64,000 bases of DNA, from NCBI RefSeq assembly GCF_041320665.1, contig NZ_CP166730.1:3100001-3164000 (forward strand). The letters are read 5' to 3'. Each line of letters opens with the position of its first letter. Positions within the stretch are counted from its first letter, which is position 1. Below are positions 51,882 through 62,216 of the stretch, in pieces. The notes beneath the pieces were generated by a model. It had not been told where the DNA came from. It searched no databases and saw only the letters and a list, made by a program, of their open reading frames with translations. A program made the position numbers and the translations under genes. Source of the DNA: Comamonas sp. GB3 AK4-5 (lineage in GTDB: Bacteria > Pseudomonadota > Gammaproteobacteria > Burkholderiales > Burkholderiaceae_C).

Positions 51882-52994
51882 TTAGCCCTTGATGCGGCTG
51901 GCGATGGGGCTCGAGGGAACCTTGCCCTCCACCCAATGGCGCACACGCTCTGCATCGGCCAGGCGGCTGAATTTCCCGGCCGAATCCAGAAACACGATGA
52001 TCAGCTTGCGGCCCGCCACATGGGCCTGCATCACCAGGCAACGGCCGGCTTCCGAGATGTAGCCGGTCTTTTGCAGGCCGATGTCCCAGTTGTCGCTCTT
52101 CACCAGGCGGTTGGTGTTGTTGAACTGCATCATGCGGTTGCCCACCGCCACCTCCATATTGGGCGAGGTGGACAGCTCGCGCAGCAGGGGGTCGGCATGG
52201 GTCACATTCACCAGGATGGCCAGGTCATGTGCGCTGGACTGGTTGCTGCTGGACAGGCCTGTGGGCTCCACATAACGGGTGTCCGCCATGCCCAGCAACT
52301 TGGCCTTGGCATTCATCTGTCCCACAAACGCGCCCAGGCCACCGGGATAGGTCCGACCCAAGGCATGGGCTGCGCGGTTTTCACTGGACATCAGGGCCAG
52401 ATGCATCATTTCGCCGCGGGTCAGCGTGGTGCCCACACGCAGGCGTGAGCTGCTGTGCTTTTCGGTGTCCACATCATCCTGGGTGATGGTGATCTGCTCG
52501 TCCATGGGCAGCTTGGCCTCGGAAATCAACAGCCCCGTCATCAGCTTGGTCAGCGACGCAATGGGCAGCACGGCGTGGTCGTTCTTGCTGAGCAGCACTT
52601 CCTTGGTGTCCTGGTCCATCACCAGGGCCACGCTGGACTGCAGGTCCAGCGGGTCATTCACCTGGTGCAGCCCTGCCATCTGCCCGAATGAAGGACGTGC
52701 CACAACCATTCCGGCGGCTGCAGCGGTGGCTACGGTCGCCTTGCGTGCATTGCCGCCGCGTTTAGGCGCCGCCTTGGCCACCACGGCTTTTTTGCGCTCG
52801 GCCTTGACCTCCACGCGTTTGCGTGGTTCGGCCTTGGCTGGGGTCTTGGCCGAAGACTTGCTCGCCGTGGCACTGACTTGTTTTTTGGCGGGCTGCTTGC
52901 CGGGTGCCGCCTGCGCGCTCAGGGCGCAGGCCAGGGTGAAAAATGCCAGCGCTTGGGCGATACGGCGAGGTGCAGGTCGGCGGAGGGAGTGCAT
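51882..52994 (-). CDS. pbpG: D-alanyl-D-alanine endopeptidase (PBP7/8 type)
   Basis: A 370-residue low-molecular-mass penicillin-binding protein that cleaves peptidoglycan cross-links. The signal peptide ends near residue 29 (ALSAQA). A Lys/Ala-rich linker of about 70 residues, resembling a cell-wall anchor, follows, then the S11 peptidase domain. Motifs are SLTK (S147-K150), SEN (S203-N205) and KTG (308-310). GGAG lies eight bases before ATG 52994. The stop codon TAA coincides with the target duplication of the MITE, so the coding region is undamaged. Confidence 0.9.
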   Translation of the reverse strand: MHSLRRPAPRRIAQALAFFTLACALSAQAAPGKQPAKKQVSATASKSSAKTPAKAEPRKRVEVKAERKKAVVAKAAPKRGGNARKATVATAAAAGMVVARPSFGQMAGLHQVNDPLDLQSSVALVMDQDTKEVLLSKNDHAVLPIASLTKLMTGLLISEAKLPMDEQITITQDDVDTEKHSSSRLRVGTTLTRGEMMHLALMSSENRAAHALGRTYPGGLGAFVGQMNAKAKLLGMADTRYVEPTGLSSSNQSSAHDLAILVNVTHADPLLRELSTSPNMEVAVGNRMMQFNNTNRLVKSDNWDIGLQKTGYISEAGRCLVMQAHVAGRKLIIVFLDSAGKFSRLADAERVRHWVEGKVPSSPIASRIKG

Positions 52995-53172
52995 GCGAAT
53001 GCTCCGGCAGCAAAAAAATGGGAGGCATGCGGGATTAAAAAACAATCGAATCAATGACTTACAAAGACATCCGCATGCCGATTCTTAAATTATATTCTTG
53101 GCACAAATTTTTGCACATGCTTCTTCAAAAAAACTGAAGCATTCACTTCGCTTTCCGTCTGGGCGGAGCAGC

Positions 53173-53206
53173 AAAAAGCCCTGCCTTTTCAGAGAAAGAC
53201 AGGGCT
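53173..53206 (-). terminator. Rho-independent terminator downstream of leuA
   Basis: AGCCCTG (53177-53183) and CAGGGCT (53200-53206) form a stem. On the minus strand it is followed by five U (AAAAA at 53173-53177 on the plus strand). It lies about 70 bases after the leuA stop codon. Confidence 0.7.
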
Positions 53207-53237
53207 TGCTACTCGCGAGTCGCCCACAGAGAGAGCC

Positions 53238-53264
53238 AACCCCTACATCAAAGATGCAGGGGTT
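53238..53264 (-). other. Hairpin directly after leuA
   Basis: AACCCCT-A-CATC-AAA-GATG-C-AGGGGTT is a nearly perfect 27-base stem-loop 13 bases after the leuA stop codon, without a U-run. It may protect the 3' end or act in the termination with the next hairpin. Confidence 0.6.
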
Positions 53265-53277
53265 GCGGGTTCTGCGC

Positions 53278-54951
53278 TCAGACTGCCACCGCTTGCTCGG
53301 CAGCCTGTGGCGTGCGGCGCAGGCCCGACAAAATGGCCCGCATGGAGGCCGAGACGATGTTGGCATCCTTGCCCACACCGTGCACCACTTCCGCCTCATC
53401 CACCCGCACTTCCACATAGGCAATGGCCTGTGCGTTGGCACCCTCACCCACGGCATGCTCGCTGTAGTTCAGCACCCTCACGGTGCGGCCTACGGCACTG
53501 CTCAGGGCCTGCACAAAGGCATCGATGGGACCGGTGCCCTGGCCTTCCAGCTCCAGGCGCTGGCCTTGCCAGTCCATGGTCGCGGACAGCGTGACCACGC
53601 CCTCGTCTTCCTGCAGACGGTATTGCGGAGTACGGAACTCACCCAGGCCATATTCACGCTGGAACAGAGCCCACAGGTCGGCAGCCGTGAGCTCCTTGCC
53701 GGACGCATCCATTTCGCGCTGCACGGCCTGGCTGAACTCGATTTGCAAGCGGCGGGGCAGTTGCAAGCCATATTCGCTTTCGAGCAGATAGGCGATACCG
53801 CCCTTGCCCGATTGGCTGTTCACGCGGATCACCGCTTCGTAGCTGCGACCCAGGTCCTTGGGATCGATGGGCAGGTAAGGCATATCCCAGATATCGCCAT
53901 CTTGGTAAGCGGCGAAGGCCTTCTTGATGGCGTCCTGGTGGGAGCCGGAGAAGGAGGTATAGACCAGGTCACCCACATACGGGTGGCGTGGGTGCACGGG
54001 CAGCTGGTTGCAATATTCCACCGTGCTGCGGATGTCGTCGATGTTGGAGAAATCCAGGCCAGGGTTCACACCCTGGATGTACATATTCAGCGCCACGTTC
54101 ACCACATCCAGGTTGCCGGTGCGCTCACCGTTGCCGAACAAGCAGCCTTCCAGGCGGTCGGCGCCGGCCATGAGGGCCAGCTCGGCAGTGGCAGTGCCGG
54201 TGCCACGGTCGTTGTGGGGGTGCACCGACAGCACCACACTGTCACGGCGCGCGATGTGGCGGTGCGTCCACTCCACCATGTCGGCAAAGATATTGGGCGT
54301 GGAATGCTCCACCGTGGTGGGCAGGTTGATGATGCACTTGTTCTGGGGCGTGGGCTGCCACACGGCGGTGACGGCATCGATCACGCGCTTGGAGAATTCC
54401 AGCTCGGTGTCCGAATACATTTCGGGCGAGTATTGGAAGGTCCACTGGGTTTGCGGGTAGGTGGCCGCGATGTCCTTGAACATCTGGGCATTGGTGGTGG
54501 CCAGTTCGACGATTTCGTCTTCGCTCATGTTCAGCACCACGCGGCGCATCACCGGCGCCGTGGCATTGTAGAGGTGAACGATGGCGCGGGGCACGCCTTC
54601 CAGGGCTTCAAACGTGCGGCGCACCAGGTGTTCACGCGCCTGGGTCAGCACCTGCACCGTGACATCGTCGGGGATGCGGTTTTCTTCGATGAGCTTGCGC
54701 ATGAAGTCGAATTCCACCTGCGATGCGGAGGGGAAACCGACTTCGATTTCCTTGAAACCGATGGCCACCAGTTGCTCGAACATGCGGATCTTGCGTTCGA
54801 TGTCCATGGGCTCGATCAAAGCCTGGTTGCCATCGCGCAGGTCCACGCTGCACCAGACAGGGGGCTTGGAAATCACCGCATCGGGCCAGGTGCGATCTGT
54901 GAGGCGCACCGGAGCGAAGGGGCGGTATTTGGTAGCGGGATTCTGCAACAT
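53278..54951 (-). CDS. leuA: 2-isopropylmalate synthase
   Basis: A 557-residue class II enzyme that condenses 2-oxoisovalerate and acetyl-CoA, the first committed step of leucine synthesis. The DRE-TIM-type start is [17 protein letters not shown] (residues 33-49), and the second signature region is [17 protein letters not shown]. The C-terminal regulatory domain (about 400-555, leucine feedback) is complete. The ATG at 54951 matches the family. The gene is expressed after an attenuator in its leader (55006-55125). Confidence 0.95.
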   Translation of the reverse strand: MLQNPATKYRPFAPVRLTDRTWPDAVISKPPVWCSVDLRDGNQALIEPMDIERKIRMFEQLVAIGFKEIEVGFPSASQVEFDFMRKLIEENRIPDDVTVQVLTQAREHLVRRTFEALEGVPRAIVHLYNATAPVMRRVVLNMSEDEIVELATTNAQMFKDIAATYPQTQWTFQYSPEMYSDTELEFSKRVIDAVTAVWQPTPQNKCIINLPTTVEHSTPNIFADMVEWTHRHIARRDSVVLSVHPHNDRGTGTATAELALMAGADRLEGCLFGNGERTGNLDVVNVALNMYIQGVNPGLDFSNIDDIRSTVEYCNQLPVHPRHPYVGDLVYTSFSGSHQDAIKKAFAAYQDGDIWDMPYLPIDPKDLGRSYEAVIRVNSQSGKGGIAYLLESEYGLQLPRRLQIEFSQAVQREMDASGKELTAADLWALFQREYGLGEFRTPQYRLQEDEGVVTLSATMDWQGQRLELEGQGTGPIDAFVQALSSAVGRTVRVLNYSEHAVGEGANAQAIAYVEVRVDEAEVVHGVGKDANIVSASMRAILSGLRRTPQAAEQAVAV

Positions 54952-55005
54952 CGGAGAGATCTTTCTTTAGTGAATCAAGAAAAGTGGCCTGCCCCCAGCG
55001 ACCCC

Positions 55006-55044
55006 ACAAAACAAAACGGCCCGTCGCTGGTGCTGACGGGCCGT
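55006..55044 (-). terminator. Leucine attenuator terminator upstream of leuA
   Basis: On the minus strand ACGGCCCGTC (55044-55035) and GACGGGCCGT (55025-55016) make a perfect 10-bp stem around a nine-base loop. U-rich TTTTGTTTTG follows. It lies after the leader peptide stop (55069) and 64 bases before the leuA start, as in classical amino-acid attenuators. Confidence 0.85.
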
Positions 55045-55068
55045 GGAAGTAGGGTGTTGACGCGCGCG

Positions 55069-55125
55069 CTACTGGCTCTGCCCGTTGGACATGGAGATTA
55101 GTAGGGCTAGCGACAGGTTTTGCAT
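55069..55125 (-). CDS. leuL: leuA leader peptide (leucine attenuation)
   Basis: An 18-codon frame upstream of leuA reads MQNLSLALLISMSNGQSQ. Four of its codons 4-9 are leucine (positions 4, 6, 8 and 9), and three of those are CTA, a rare codon in a high-GC genome. Scarce leucine would stall ribosomes here and prevent the downstream terminator at 55006-55044 from forming. The frame is too short to score alone, but the leucine cluster plus the adjacent terminator make the case. The upstream ribosome binding site is weak. Confidence 0.75.
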   Translation of the reverse strand: MQNLSLALLISMSNGQSQ

Positions 55126-55178
55126 GCGGATCACTTTAGCACAGGTTTGGCGTTACGCTGTATTTTTTGCGCAGCGCA

Positions 55179-56054
55179 TCAATCATCATGGTGCAGACCG
55201 CGCTCATCGGGCTCGTCTTTGGACGTTGCCACGATGCTCACCTGGTGGCCCTTGGAACGACGCCAGCCATAGATGATGTAGCCCGAAATCGAGTAACCCA
55301 CAAAGATCAAAAACAGCATGGTGGCCGGCTCAATGCTCACCACACCGATCAACAGCGCGGCAGCCACCAGGAACACAAAGGGCACGCTGCGGCGCCCGCC
55401 GAAGTCCTTGAAGCTGTAGTAGGGAATATTGGTGACCATGGTCAGACCGGCAAACAAGGTGACGGCGAACATGATCCACGACAGATCGGCACGGTCCGTG
55501 GGATAGCCTCCAAACCAGGAGATCACCTCACCAAAAATCGGCACATCGCGGTGCGAGACCAGCAGCGCACTGGTCAACCATATGAAGCCGGCCACCAGGG
55601 CGGCCGCCGCAGGCGAAGGCATGCCCTGGAAGTAGCGCTTATCCACCACGCCGGTGTTGACGTTGAAACGCGCCAGGCGCAAAGCCGCACAGGCGCAATA
55701 CACAAAGGCCGCAATCCAGCCCCAGCGACCCAACGGACGCAGCGCCCATTCATAGGCAATCAAGGCCGGCGCAGCACCAAAGGACACCATGTCGGACAGC
55801 GAATCCATTTGCTCGCCGAAGGCACTTTGGGTGTGCGTCATGCGCGCCACGCGGCCATCCAGACTGTCGAGCACCATGGCGCAGAACACGCCCACCGCAG
55901 CCAGCTCGAACTGGTTGTTCATGGCCATGACGATGGCGTAAAAGCCACCAAACAGCGCGGCCAGCGTGAACAGGTTGGGCAGGACATAAATGCCCTTGCG
56001 CAGCTTGCGCGGCATGCCCGTCCTGGTGTCGCCAGATCCATTCTCGTTTTGCAT
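55179..56054 (-). CDS. pssA: CDP-diacylglycerol-serine O-phosphatidyltransferase
   Basis: A 291-residue inner-membrane enzyme that makes phosphatidylserine for phosphatidylethanolamine. It has the full CDP-alcohol phosphatidyltransferase motif D63-x2-D66-G67-x2-A70-R71-x8-G80-x3-D84-x3-D88. At least seven hydrophobic segments follow. GGAGG lies eight bases before ATG 56054; an upstream in-frame codon at 56063 is not supported. The gene sits between ilvC and leuA, and a terminator separates it from ilvC, so it is transcribed separately with a leuA attenuator after it. Confidence 0.94.
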   Translation of the reverse strand: MQNENGSGDTRTGMPRKLRKGIYVLPNLFTLAALFGGFYAIVMAMNNQFELAAVGVFCAMVLDSLDGRVARMTHTQSAFGEQMDSLSDMVSFGAAPALIAYEWALRPLGRWGWIAAFVYCACAALRLARFNVNTGVVDKRYFQGMPSPAAAALVAGFIWLTSALLVSHRDVPIFGEVISWFGGYPTDRADLSWIMFAVTLFAGLTMVTNIPYYSFKDFGGRRSVPFVFLVAAALLIGVVSIEPATMLFLIFVGYSISGYIIYGWRRSKGHQVSIVATSKDEPDERGLHHDD

Positions 56055-56208
56055 CAAACTCACCTCCTAAGCTACAGCTGCTTGCACAGAGAGCTATCAA
56101 AACCGTAGTATTTCAGGCGCTGACCCATGGCCGCACCCCATGGCCTGCAGTGTACCCGTGCTGCAACAGTCGGCTGCGCACCAATGGCTGTCACACCCGG
56201 TGCGTACG

Positions 56209-56232
56209 AAAAAAGCCACCCTTTCGGGTGGC
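56209..56232 (-). terminator. Rho-independent terminator after ilvC
   Basis: GCCACCC and GGGTGGC pair around TTTC. Six U follow on the minus strand (AAAAAA at 56209-56214 on the plus strand). It lies 57 bases after the ilvC stop codon and ends the ilvB-ilvN-ilvC unit. Confidence 0.88.
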
Positions 56233-56288
56233 TTTGGGCGTTGCGTGGCAGCGGGCAGCGGCAGGGCCGCCGCACCGCCACTGGGGCA

Positions 56289-57341
<1,053 letters not shown>

Positions 57342-57419
57342 TCAAAACAGGGGGATTGTGGATGACGGTGCGGATTGCACCGTCATGGCTGCATCAGCAG
57401 CACTCCACAGGCATGGGGT

Positions 57420-57911
57420 TTAGACGCGCAAGATGCGCTCGCCGCGGCCAATACCGCTGGCGCCGGTGCGCACAGTTTCCAAGATGGCGCTGCGGTCAAT
57501 GGCTTGCAAGAAGGCATCGTTCTTGGACTGGTCACCGGTCAGCTCCACGGTGTAGCTTTTCTCGGTGACGTCGATGATGCGGCCACGGAAGATGTCGGCC
57601 ATGCGCTTCATCTCTTCGCGCTCCTTGCCCACGGCACGCACCTTGACCATCATCAGCTCGCGCTCGGTGTAGGCACCTTCGGTGAGGTCCACCACCTTGA
57701 CCACTTCGATCAGGCGGTTCAGGTGCTTGGTGATCTGCTCGATCACGTCGTCCGAACCGGTGGTCAGAATGGTCATGCGCGACAGCGATGGGTCCTCGGT
57801 GGGCGCCACGGTCAGCGATTCGATGTTGTAGCCGCGGGCCGAGAACAGGCCGACCACACGCGACAGGGCTCCGGGCTCGTTTTCGAGCAGCACGGCAATA
57901 ATGTGTTTCAT
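57420..57911 (-). CDS. ilvN: Acetolactate synthase small (regulatory) subunit
   Basis: A 163-residue protein with an N-terminal ACT domain (MKHIIAVLLENEPGALSRVV, then GLFSARGYNIESLTVAPTED) and the conserved C-terminal domain. It binds valine and activates or inhibits IlvB. It lies 175 bases after ilvB and 113 before ilvC. Confidence 0.96.
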   Translation of the reverse strand: MKHIIAVLLENEPGALSRVVGLFSARGYNIESLTVAPTEDPSLSRMTILTTGSDDVIEQITKHLNRLIEVVKVVDLTEGAYTERELMMVKVRAVGKEREEMKRMADIFRGRIIDVTEKSYTVELTGDQSKNDAFLQAIDRSAILETVRTGASGIGRGERILRV

Positions 57912-58036
57912 CTGCAGATTCCTCTTTTTGCTGCCCTCCCCCGGCGCCGGTAAGCGGCGGGCTTGGCAGACAATAGATTCGTCAATTTAGGAGCGCTTAC
58001 CGCAGGCACAGCCTGGATTTGCGCGTTCAAACACTC

Positions 58037-58076
58037 GGAAACCAGCGGTATAGAAGCTATGACCGCTATGGTTTCC
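58037..58076. other. Stem-loop in the ilvB-ilvN gap
   Basis: GGAAACCA and TGGTTTCC form an 8-bp stem, and GCGGT/ACCGC pair further inside around a 12-base centre. It lies 10 bases after the ilvB stop codon. There is no U-run, so it may be an RNA-processing or stability element between ilvB and ilvN. Confidence 0.55.
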
Positions 58077-58086
58077 AAAGCGTGGC

Positions 58087-59871
58087 TTACAGGTCGTCGG
58101 CGCCCAGCAGCATCTCGGTGATGCCCTTGCCCGCCTGGACCATGGGGAAGACGTTTTCCGTGGGATCGGTGCGGAAGTCCAGGAACACGGTCTTGCCCTC
58201 TTCGCGCACGATGCGACGGGCTTCGCGCAGCGCGCCCTCCACCTGTGCCGGGTCTTCGATCAGCATGCCGCGGTGGCCATAGGCCTCGGCCAGCTTGACG
58301 AAGTCGGGCAGCGAATCCATATAGCTGTGGCTGTAGCGGCCGGAGTATTCAATCTCCTGCCACTGGCGCACCATGCCCAGGAAGCGGTTGTTCAACGCGC
58401 AGATCACCACCGGCGTGTTGTACTGGAAGCAGGTCGCCAGCTCCTGGATGTTCATCTGGATGGAGCCCTCACCGGTGATGCAGAACACCTCGGCGTCGGG
58501 CTTGGCCAGCTTGATGCCCATGGCGTAAGGCAGGCCCACGCCCATGGTACCCAGGCCGCCGGAGTTGATCCAGCGACGCGGCTCGTCAAAGCGGTAGTAC
58601 TGCGCGGCCCACATCTGGTGCTGACCCACGTCGGACGTGATGTAGCAATCCGCGTCCTTGGTCATCTTCCACAGCGTTTCCACCACAAACTGCGGCTTGA
58701 TCACGCTGCCATCACCATGGCTGTAGTTCAGGCACTCGCGGCTGCGCCAGCTTTCGATGGTCTCCCACCACTGGCCCAACGCGGCCGCATCGGGCTTGGC
58801 CGCAGCCTCGCGGATCATGCTGATCAGCTCGCCCAGCACATCCTTCACATCGCCCACGATGGGAACATCCACCTTCACCCGCTTGGAGATGGAGGATGGA
58901 TCGATGTCGATGTGGATGATCTTGCGCTCCACCGACATGAAATGCTTGGGGTTGCCAATCACACGGTCGTCAAAGCGCGCACCCACGGCCAGCAGCACAT
59001 CGCAGTTCTGCATGGCGTTGTTGGCTTCGATGGTGCCGTGCATGCCCAGCATGCCCAGGAATTTCTTGTCGCTGGCCGGGTAAGCACCCAGGCCCAGCAA
59101 GGTATGCGTGACCGGGTAGCCCAGCAGGTCCACCAGGGTGCGCAGCTCGTTGCAGGCATTGCCCAGCAACACACCACCACCGGTGTAGATATAGGGGCGC
59201 TTGGCGGCCAGCAACAACTGCAGCGCCTTGCGGATCTGGCCGGAGTGACCCTTCTTCACCGGGTTGTAGGAGCGCATTTCCACGCTCTGCGGGTAGCCGG
59301 CGTAGGCGGCCTTCTTGAAGGACACGTCCTTGGGAATATCCACCACCACAGGCCCCGGGCGACCGGTGCGGGCGATGTGGAAAGCCTTCTTCATCGTGGC
59401 CGCGATATCGCGCACATCCTTGACCAGGAAGTTGTGCTTGACCACCGGGCGCGTGATGCCCACGGTGTCGCATTCTTGGAAGGCGTCGGTGCCGATGTAG
59501 TTGGTGGAGGTCTGGCCGCTGATCACAACCAGGGGAATGGAGTCGGTATAGGCCGTCGCAATGCCGGTGACGGCATTCGTCAGACCGGGGCCGGAGGTGA
59601 CCAGGGCCACGCCGACTTCACCCGTGGCACGGGCAAAACCATCTGCCGCATGCACAGCCGCCTGTTCGTGGCGCACCAGCACATGCTGAATCGAATCTTG
59701 TTTGTAGAGCGCGTCGTAGATATACAACACCGCACCGCCGGGATAGCCCCACAGATGCTTGACGCCTTCGGCCTGCAAGGCCTTGACCAGAATTTCGGCA
59801 CCCATCAATTCCTGGGTGCCCGTCTGCGTGGAAGCAGCAGCTGCAGACAGCTCGGCCTTGGAGATTTCCAT
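58087..59871 (-). CDS. ilvB: Acetolactate synthase large (catalytic) subunit
   Basis: A 594-residue thiamine diphosphate enzyme that condenses two pyruvates (or pyruvate and 2-oxobutyrate). The cofactor glutamate lies in HEQAAVHAADGFARATG, and the diphosphate/magnesium motif is ITGEGSIQMN. The middle FAD-binding region and RFDDRVIGN are present. AAAGG precedes ATG 59871; an in-frame TTG at 59877 is not used. It is the first gene of the ilvBNC unit. Its 267-base upstream gap has no convincing leader peptide. Confidence 0.96.
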   Translation of the reverse strand: MEISKAELSAAAASTQTGTQELMGAEILVKALQAEGVKHLWGYPGGAVLYIYDALYKQDSIQHVLVRHEQAAVHAADGFARATGEVGVALVTSGPGLTNAVTGIATAYTDSIPLVVISGQTSTNYIGTDAFQECDTVGITRPVVKHNFLVKDVRDIAATMKKAFHIARTGRPGPVVVDIPKDVSFKKAAYAGYPQSVEMRSYNPVKKGHSGQIRKALQLLLAAKRPYIYTGGGVLLGNACNELRTLVDLLGYPVTHTLLGLGAYPASDKKFLGMLGMHGTIEANNAMQNCDVLLAVGARFDDRVIGNPKHFMSVERKIIHIDIDPSSISKRVKVDVPIVGDVKDVLGELISMIREAAAKPDAAALGQWWETIESWRSRECLNYSHGDGSVIKPQFVVETLWKMTKDADCYITSDVGQHQMWAAQYYRFDEPRRWINSGGLGTMGVGLPYAMGIKLAKPDAEVFCITGEGSIQMNIQELATCFQYNTPVVICALNNRFLGMVRQWQEIEYSGRYSHSYMDSLPDFVKLAEAYGHRGMLIEDPAQVEGALREARRIVREEGKTVFLDFRTDPTENVFPMVQAGKGITEMLLGADDL

Positions 59872-60138
59872 GATCAACCTTTGTGAATTTCTCTAACGAA
59901 AAACCTTGGGTGCCCCTGGCCGCCTCCTTGTGGGAGTGGTTCAGGACTTAGGGCCAAGGACATGGGCGAAATGAGTAAACGCCGGACCGTGACCTGTTTG
60001 CCTTTTTGAAATGCAGCGCACATTATCGCACTGCAACAAGCGTTTGTGCCAACTGCGGCAGGAATTCGTAGGCAAATGCGATAATCATGTCTTTCCTCCC
60101 GGCTGCCAGGCAGCCTGCGACCTCTCTCCCGCCCTGTT
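59872..60138. promoter_or_regulatory. Divergent region between ilvB and the sigma factor gene
   Basis: The 267 bases have no gene. GATAAT-like -10 candidates occur on both strands (plus strand 60079-60084, minus strand near 60028). A long imperfect stem with CCTTGG/CCAAGG arms lies at about 59910-59957 in the ilvB leader. I could not find branched-chain codon clusters in short frames there. Confidence 0.4.
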
Positions 60139-60708
60139 TTGGCCACCGAATCCGAACTGTCCCAATTTCTCAAAGACGTGGAAAAGCGCGCTTTTAAGCG
60201 TGCGATCTTCCACGTTCGCGACGAGGACGCCGCACTGGACATCGTGCAAGACAGCATGATCAAGCTGTCCCAGCACTACGGAGACAAGCCGGCCAACGAG
60301 CTGCCCATGCTGTTCCAGCGCATCTTGTCGAACTGCACGCTGGACTGGTTCCGCCGCCAAAAGACACGCAACGCCCTGTTCACCAACATCGGCGACCTGG
60401 AGCAGCGCGACGGCGAAGACGACGGCTACAACTGGCTGGAAACCCATGCCAACAGCAGTGGCGGAGAAACCGTACAAAGTGCCGAAGACACGACACAGCG
60501 CGCACAGATTTTGCAAAGCATAGAAAAAGAGATACAAGAATTGCCAGCACGTCAACGCGAGGCTTTCCTGCTGCGTTATTGGGAGGAGATGGATGTCGCT
60601 GAAACCGCTGCGGCCATGGGCTGCTCCGAAGGCAGTGTAAAAACACATTGTTTCCGCGCCATCCAAACCCTCAGTAAGGCTCTGAAGGCCAAAGGAATCG
60701 AGCTATGA
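60139..60708 (+). CDS. RNA polymerase sigma factor (ECF-like)
   Basis: A 189-residue sigma factor. Region 2 covers about residues 10-75 (VRDEDAALDIVQDSMIKLSQ, later LDWFRRQKTRNAL), and region 4 about 130-185 (LPARQREAFLLRYWEEMDVA, then AAAMGCSEGSVKTHCFRAI). The start is TTG at 60139; no in-frame ATG lies nearby and no ribosome binding site is visible, so expression may be low or the start mis-set. The next gene overlaps it by four bases (ATGA). The following DUF3619 protein has one membrane segment, as anti-sigma factors do, so the pair may be sigma and anti-sigma. That pairing is inference. Confidence 0.88.
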   Translation: MATESELSQFLKDVEKRAFKRAIFHVRDEDAALDIVQDSMIKLSQHYGDKPANELPMLFQRILSNCTLDWFRRQKTRNALFTNIGDLEQRDGEDDGYNWLETHANSSGGETVQSAEDTTQRAQILQSIEKEIQELPARQREAFLLRYWEEMDVAETAAAMGCSEGSVKTHCFRAIQTLSKALKAKGIEL

Positions 60709-61181
60709 ATACCGCCTCTTACCTGGAAAGCGCTGTCGACCAATTCGGCAGCAAGATCGCTGCGCGCCTGACCGCTGGCGAGGCGGACTTGCCTTATGTG
60801 GTCACCGAGCGCCTGCGCGCCTCCCGCGAGCAGGCCCTGGCCGTGCGCAAGCGCGACGCCCTACTGCTCGTCCAACCGCTGCAAGAAGCATCCCTGCACA
60901 CCATCCAGATCGGCGCCGACGGCTCCGCCACAATGGGCACAGCCCCTGCGGGCATGGGCTGGGGCCTGCCCCAGTGGCTGCGCACCGCCCTCACCGCCCT
61001 ACCCATCGCAGCCATGGTGGCCGGCATTGCCTTTATCGGCGTGCAGCAAGACAGCAGCACCACCACCGAAGTGGCCGAGCTCGACACCGAACTGCTGACC
61101 GACGCCCTGCCGCCTGACGCCTACAGCGACCCAGGCTTTATCCAATACCTGCAAAGCCAGCCCGGTACCGCTGCGCACTGA
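60705..61181 (+). CDS. DUF3619 family single-pass membrane protein
   Basis: A 158-residue protein. The N-terminal half is helical and charged (residues 1-60), a single hydrophobic segment covers about 95-117 (WLRTALTALPIAAMVAGIAF), and a short acidic tail follows. It overlaps the sigma gene by ATGA, so the two are co-translated, consistent with an anti-sigma factor role. DUF3619 is named from remembered family patterns in this gene order. Confidence 0.82.
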   Translation: MNTASYLESAVDQFGSKIAARLTAGEADLPYVVTERLRASREQALAVRKRDALLLVQPLQEASLHTIQIGADGSATMGTAPAGMGWGLPQWLRTALTALPIAAMVAGIAFIGVQQDSSTTTEVAELDTELLTDALPPDAYSDPGFIQYLQSQPGTAAH

Positions 61182-61201
61182 ACACGACCCCCACCGACTG
61201 C

Positions 61202-62065
61202 ATGCACACCAGAGCACCGAGCGCCGCCACTTCCCCCTCCCTGCGTGCTGCCACCACCGTGGCGGTAGCTGTGCTGTTGGGCCTGGCGATCGGCGGTGGC
61301 TGGGCAGTGTCGCAGGCGCGCATGGCGCCCAGCGCCGTTCCGGCCGATCTCTCGGTCCCCGGCCCGGCGGGCACTCCTCACAGCTCGCTGGCGGCCAGCA
61401 CCCACCAGGAGCTGCAGCGCTCCAACTCCGGCCCGCAATGGCGTGAGCTGTCCAAGCCGCAGCAACGGGTGCTGGAACCTCTCCAGGAGCGCTGGAGCAA
61501 TATGGCCGAGCTCACCAAGCGTCGCTGGATGAGCTTGGCCGATGGCTTTGACCAACTCCAGCCCGAAGACCAGGAAAAACTGCACCGCCGCATGCAGACC
61601 TGGGCCAGCCTCAGCGCCCAGCAGCGCAACCAGGCCCGCTTGAACTTTTTCGCCAGCCGCCAGCTGTCCTCCGAGGAGCTGCAGGCCAAATGGGATGCCT
61701 ACCAGGCCTTGAGCGACGAGGAAAAACGTCGCCTGGCGGCCAAGGCAGCGCCCAAGAGCCATGGCGCGGCCACCGCGCTGCGCGTGCCGGCCAAGCGCAA
61801 GCTGGCCACCATTCCGGCCGCCAACGCACCATCTGCCAACGTGGCCAATCCACCCAAGATTCCGCCGCATCCGCCGGCAGCCCTGCCACATCCCTTCCCC
61901 GATGCGCCCGTGCAGACCGCTCCCGTCGTGACACCGCAAGCAGCGCCAGTGATCAACCTGCCGCCTTTGGGCGACAATGCCCCCGTGCAACAGACTGAAA
62001 CACCGCAAAGCGGGGCGGTCTATTCACCACACCCGGACTTCCCCCCCATTCATTCCCCACAGTAA
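61202..62065 (+). CDS. DUF3106 family protein
   Basis: A 287-residue protein. One hydrophobic N-terminal segment (residues 16-38) is followed by a helical repeat-rich periplasmic-like domain (WRELSKPQQRVLEPLQERWS, then LTKRRWMSLADGFDQLQPED), the DUF3106 signature. A Pro/Ala-rich tail (about 205-287) ends it. It lies 20 bases after DUF3619 and is part of the same operon. Function unknown; it may be an exported or periplasmic regulator linked to the sigma factor. Confidence 0.82.
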   Translation: MHTRAPSAATSPSLRAATTVAVAVLLGLAIGGGWAVSQARMAPSAVPADLSVPGPAGTPHSSLAASTHQELQRSNSGPQWRELSKPQQRVLEPLQERWSNMAELTKRRWMSLADGFDQLQPEDQEKLHRRMQTWASLSAQQRNQARLNFFASRQLSSEELQAKWDAYQALSDEEKRRLAAKAAPKSHGAATALRVPAKRKLATIPAANAPSANVANPPKIPPHPPAALPHPFPDAPVQTAPVVTPQAAPVINLPPLGDNAPVQQTETPQSGAVYSPHPDFPPIHSPQ

Positions 62066-62216
62066 GCGTGGTTCACGCGCCCCGCAAACCACCGGTTTGC
62101 ACTTGAAACGAGGCCTTTGCCCCCAGCAGTACACGCAGTACGGCCAGGCAAAGCAGCCACAGATCGCGGGCCTTGTCGACAGCGCTGTGCACTGCGGTTT
62201 TTTGTTCCCGCCCCTT

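Noticed and set aside
59872..60050. Leader peptide for ilvB attenuation
   Set aside because: Short frames in the ilvB leader lack clusters of Ile, Leu or Val codons and no clear terminator stem with U-run follows.
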